A stretch of DNA of 6,989 bases from Dehalococcoidales bacterium (lineage in GTDB: Bacteria; Chloroflexota; Dehalococcoidia; Dehalococcoidales; UBA2162). The DNA lies in the NCBI GenBank assembly GCA_020354275.1, contig CP070645.1:735493-742481 (forward strand), read 5' to 3'. How positions within the stretch are numbered: position 1 is the stretch's first letter; each line of letters begins with the position of its first letter. Position numbers and translations under genes: made by a program. The notes beneath the pieces were generated by a model that saw only the letters and a program-made list of their open reading frames with translations, was not told the DNA's origin and searched no databases. This document shows, piece by piece, positions 5,495 to 6,989 of the stretch.

Positions 5495-6547
5495 ATGCCC
5501 AAGATTGCCATCATCGGCACCACTACCTGGGGCACAACCCTGGGGGTCGTGTCTGCCCGTAAGGGACTGCAGGTCAAATTATGGGCCCGGACCGAGGAAG
5601 AAGCAGCGGACCTGACCAGTAATGGGCCCAATCAATCCTTGTTGCCGGGGACTAAATTCCCCTCCGGGTTATCGGTCACCAGTTCTCTCAGCGAGGCAAT
5701 GGACGGATCGAAAGCCGTCATCATCGTGGTTCCCTCACAAAGGGTACGGGAGAACATGAAGCTGGTTGCCGAGTACCTTAATCAATCGATGTTTATTGTT
5801 AGTGCTGCTAAGGGACTGGAGATTGCCAGCAGCCAGAGGATGTCTCAGGTAATTGCCGATGAGATAAACCCTGATTTCAGACCTAATATCTGTGTCCTTT
5901 CCGGCCCTAATCTTTACCAGGAAGTACTCAGCGAATTACCGGCGGCTACTGTGGTGGCTGCTGAAAACGAGGTTTTGGCCCGCAAGGTCCAGAAGCTGCT
6001 GAATTCACCTAAACTCTGCATCTATACCAATACCGATATCGTTGGTGTTGAGCTGGGAGGGGCACTGAAGAATATTATTGCTCTTGGTGCTGGTATAGCC
6101 GATGGACTGGGTTACGGTGATAATGCCAAGGCAGCCCTGATTACCCGCGGACTTACCGAGGTAACCGCCTTCGGCGTTGCCCAGGGGGCAAATCCCCTGA
6201 CCTTTTCCGGATTAGCCGGTTTAGGCGATCTGGTCACTACCTGTGCCAGCCCGTTGAGCCGTAACCACTATGTTGGAGAAGAACTGGCCAAGGGGCGTCC
6301 GCTGGAAGAAATAACGGGGTCAATGACCGGTGTGGCTGAGGGGGTGACTACCACTCTTGTTGTCTGGAATCTGGCCCGGGAGATGGGGCTGGCCATGCCC
6401 ATTACCGAAGCGATTTACCGGGTACTTTATGACGGGGCTGATGTTCACCAGACAGCCGTTGAGTTAATGATGGGTGGGGCGGCTCACGAGCTTTCTGGCC
6501 GGAAGTGGCGGTTGTTCTCTTTTCTCAGGTCTCGAAGGGGTTCCTGA
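5495..6547 (+). CDS. gpsA: NAD(P)H-dependent glycerol-3-phosphate dehydrogenase GpsA
   Basis: GpsA reduces dihydroxyacetone phosphate to sn-glycerol-3-phosphate, the backbone for phospholipids, in the cytoplasm. The 350 residues are close to the usual family length of about 330-340. The N-terminal Rossmann fold starts IAIIGTTTWGTTLG, with Gly8 and Gly13 kept but Thr10 at the middle glycine of the usual GxGxxG. Next come VVPSQRVR (78-85), SAAKGLE (103-109, Lys106), SGPN (136-139), and GVELGGALKN (184-193) with the catalytic Lys192. GLGYGDNAKAALITRGL (204-220), GLGDLVTTC (242-250) and SRN (255-257) complete the active-site region. The C-terminus ends in a basic stretch (FLRSRRGS) slightly longer than usual. 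The start lies 3 nt after the plsY stop with only a weak AGG at 5485-5487, which suggests translation coupled to plsY. The gene converges on dnaJ with a 47-nt gap. Confidence 0.96.
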   Translation: MPKIAIIGTTTWGTTLGVVSARKGLQVKLWARTEEEAADLTSNGPNQSLLPGTKFPSGLSVTSSLSEAMDGSKAVIIVVPSQRVRENMKLVAEYLNQSMFIVSAAKGLEIASSQRMSQVIADEINPDFRPNICVLSGPNLYQEVLSELPAATVVAAENEVLARKVQKLLNSPKLCIYTNTDIVGVELGGALKNIIALGAGIADGLGYGDNAKAALITRGLTEVTAFGVAQGANPLTFSGLAGLGDLVTTCASPLSRNHYVGEELAKGRPLEEITGSMTGVAEGVTTTLVVWNLAREMGLAMPITEAIYRVLYDGADVHQTAVELMMGGAAHELSGRKWRLFSFLRSRRGS

Positions 6548-6594
6548 ATCCTGTCTTGTACTTACCGAATATTGCTCTTAGCGTGCTAGCACTA

Positions 6595-6989
6595 TTACTT
6601 TTCCCTTCTGGGTGGTCTTAGGCTCTCGTCGAGTTCCTCCAGTAACTGGCGTTGCTTTTTGGTAAGTGAGTCGGGGGTAACCACCAGCAGTCTAACAAAC
6701 TGGTCGCCGCGGCCCCGGCCCTGGAGATGAGGAATGCCCTTATTTTTCAACCGGAAGACCTGACCTGTCTGGCTGCCAGCCGGTATCTTGAGCTTAACGT
6801 CACCTTCAAGGGTGGGCACATCCACATCGGTACCCAGACTTACTTTGGTAAAATTGATGGGCAATTCGTAAAGGATGTCGTCACCATCCCGCTTAAGGAA
6901 TTCATGTTCCCTGACAGACAGGTTTACATAGAGATTGCCGGACGAACCTCCTCTGGTGCCAGTGTCGCCTTCACTGCTGAGGCGTATAC
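6595..6989 (-). CDS. dnaJ: Chaperone protein DnaJ, C-terminal part only
   Basis: DnaJ is the Hsp40 co-chaperone that delivers unfolded proteins to DnaK and stimulates its ATPase. The open frame runs unbroken from the right edge of the window to TAA at 6597-6595, giving 130 residues of the C-terminal substrate-binding and dimerisation region. Recognisable stretches are RLSSEGDTGTRGG, GNLYVNLSVREHEFLKRDGDD, a PINF...LGTDVDVPTLEG segment, VKLKIPAGSQTGQVFRLKNKG and GRGRGDQFVRL, then VVTPDSLTKKQRQLLEEL. The order matches canonical DnaJ. A TTG codon at 6864-6862 could be mistaken for a start, but the conserved sequence continues upstream of it, so it is an internal leucine. The J domain and any zinc-binding domain lie beyond the window, so a zinc-finger DnaJ cannot be separated from a zinc-free CbpA-type protein. 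DnaJ is more likely from the sequence. Confidence 0.93.
   Translation of the reverse strand, partial: IRLSSEGDTGTRGGSSGNLYVNLSVREHEFLKRDGDDILYELPINFTKVSLGTDVDVPTLEGDVKLKIPAGSQTGQVFRLKNKGIPHLQGRGRGDQFVRLLVVTPDSLTKKQRQLLEELDESLRPPRREK

Noticed and set aside
6583..6592. Perfect palindrome GTGCTAGCAC between gpsA and dnaJ, tested as a bidirectional terminator
   Set aside because: With a 4-nt loop the stem would be only 3 bp, and the bases outside it do not pair. A short T-rich stretch follows on the + strand, but the hairpin is too weak to call.
6595..6864. A complete 89-residue protein on the - strand starting at TTG 6864
   Set aside because: The frame stays open to the window edge, and residues upstream of the TTG continue the conserved DnaJ sequence, so this is an internal leucine of a longer gene.

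Overview
The window is a gene-dense bacterial chromosomal segment. Seven genes lie head to tail on the + strand (about 1-6547), and the C-terminal part of one convergent gene lies on the - strand (6595 to the right edge). I see no tRNA, rRNA, CRISPR array, insertion sequence, phage gene or origin. Base composition looks balanced and even throughout, with no visible sign of recent transfer. The organism is probably a member of Chloroflexota, most likely Dehalococcoidia or a related uncultured lineage. This is an inference from the GTTTWG nucleotide loop of GpsA, the GSGK variant of PlsY, the DUF4349 lipoprotein and the gene mix. It has not been checked by a search.

Layout from left to right: (1) argF, ornithine carbamoyltransferase, cut at its 5' end by the window edge. 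(2) An unrecognised 243-residue protein with two N-terminal membrane helices, starting 10 nt after argF. (3) A 115-nt gap holding an 8-bp inverted repeat. (4) A tight trio: two small two-helix membrane proteins that look like tandem paralogs, then a DUF4349 lipoprotein carrying a PKD domain. The trio is joined by 4-nt stop/start overlaps (GTGA at 2043-2046, ATGA at 2312-2315). (5) A housekeeping block der-plsY-gpsA, with der and plsY overlapping by ATGA at 4805-4808 and gpsA starting 3 nt after plsY. (6) Convergent dnaJ, of which only the C-terminal substrate-binding region is visible.

GpsA and PlsY catalyse consecutive steps: dihydroxyacetone phosphate to sn-glycerol-3-phosphate, then acylation to 1-acyl-glycerol-3-phosphate, the entry into phospholipid synthesis. 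Der is a ribosome-assembly GTPase and ArgF belongs to arginine synthesis, so the + strand run mixes core growth functions. The least explained part is 897-3454, an envelope-protein block of unknown role. The trio 1744-3454 is the best candidate here for an undescribed functional unit, but the sequence gives no biochemical function for it. No strong promoter or intrinsic terminator was found, and the close spacing suggests long co-transcription from an origin upstream of the window.
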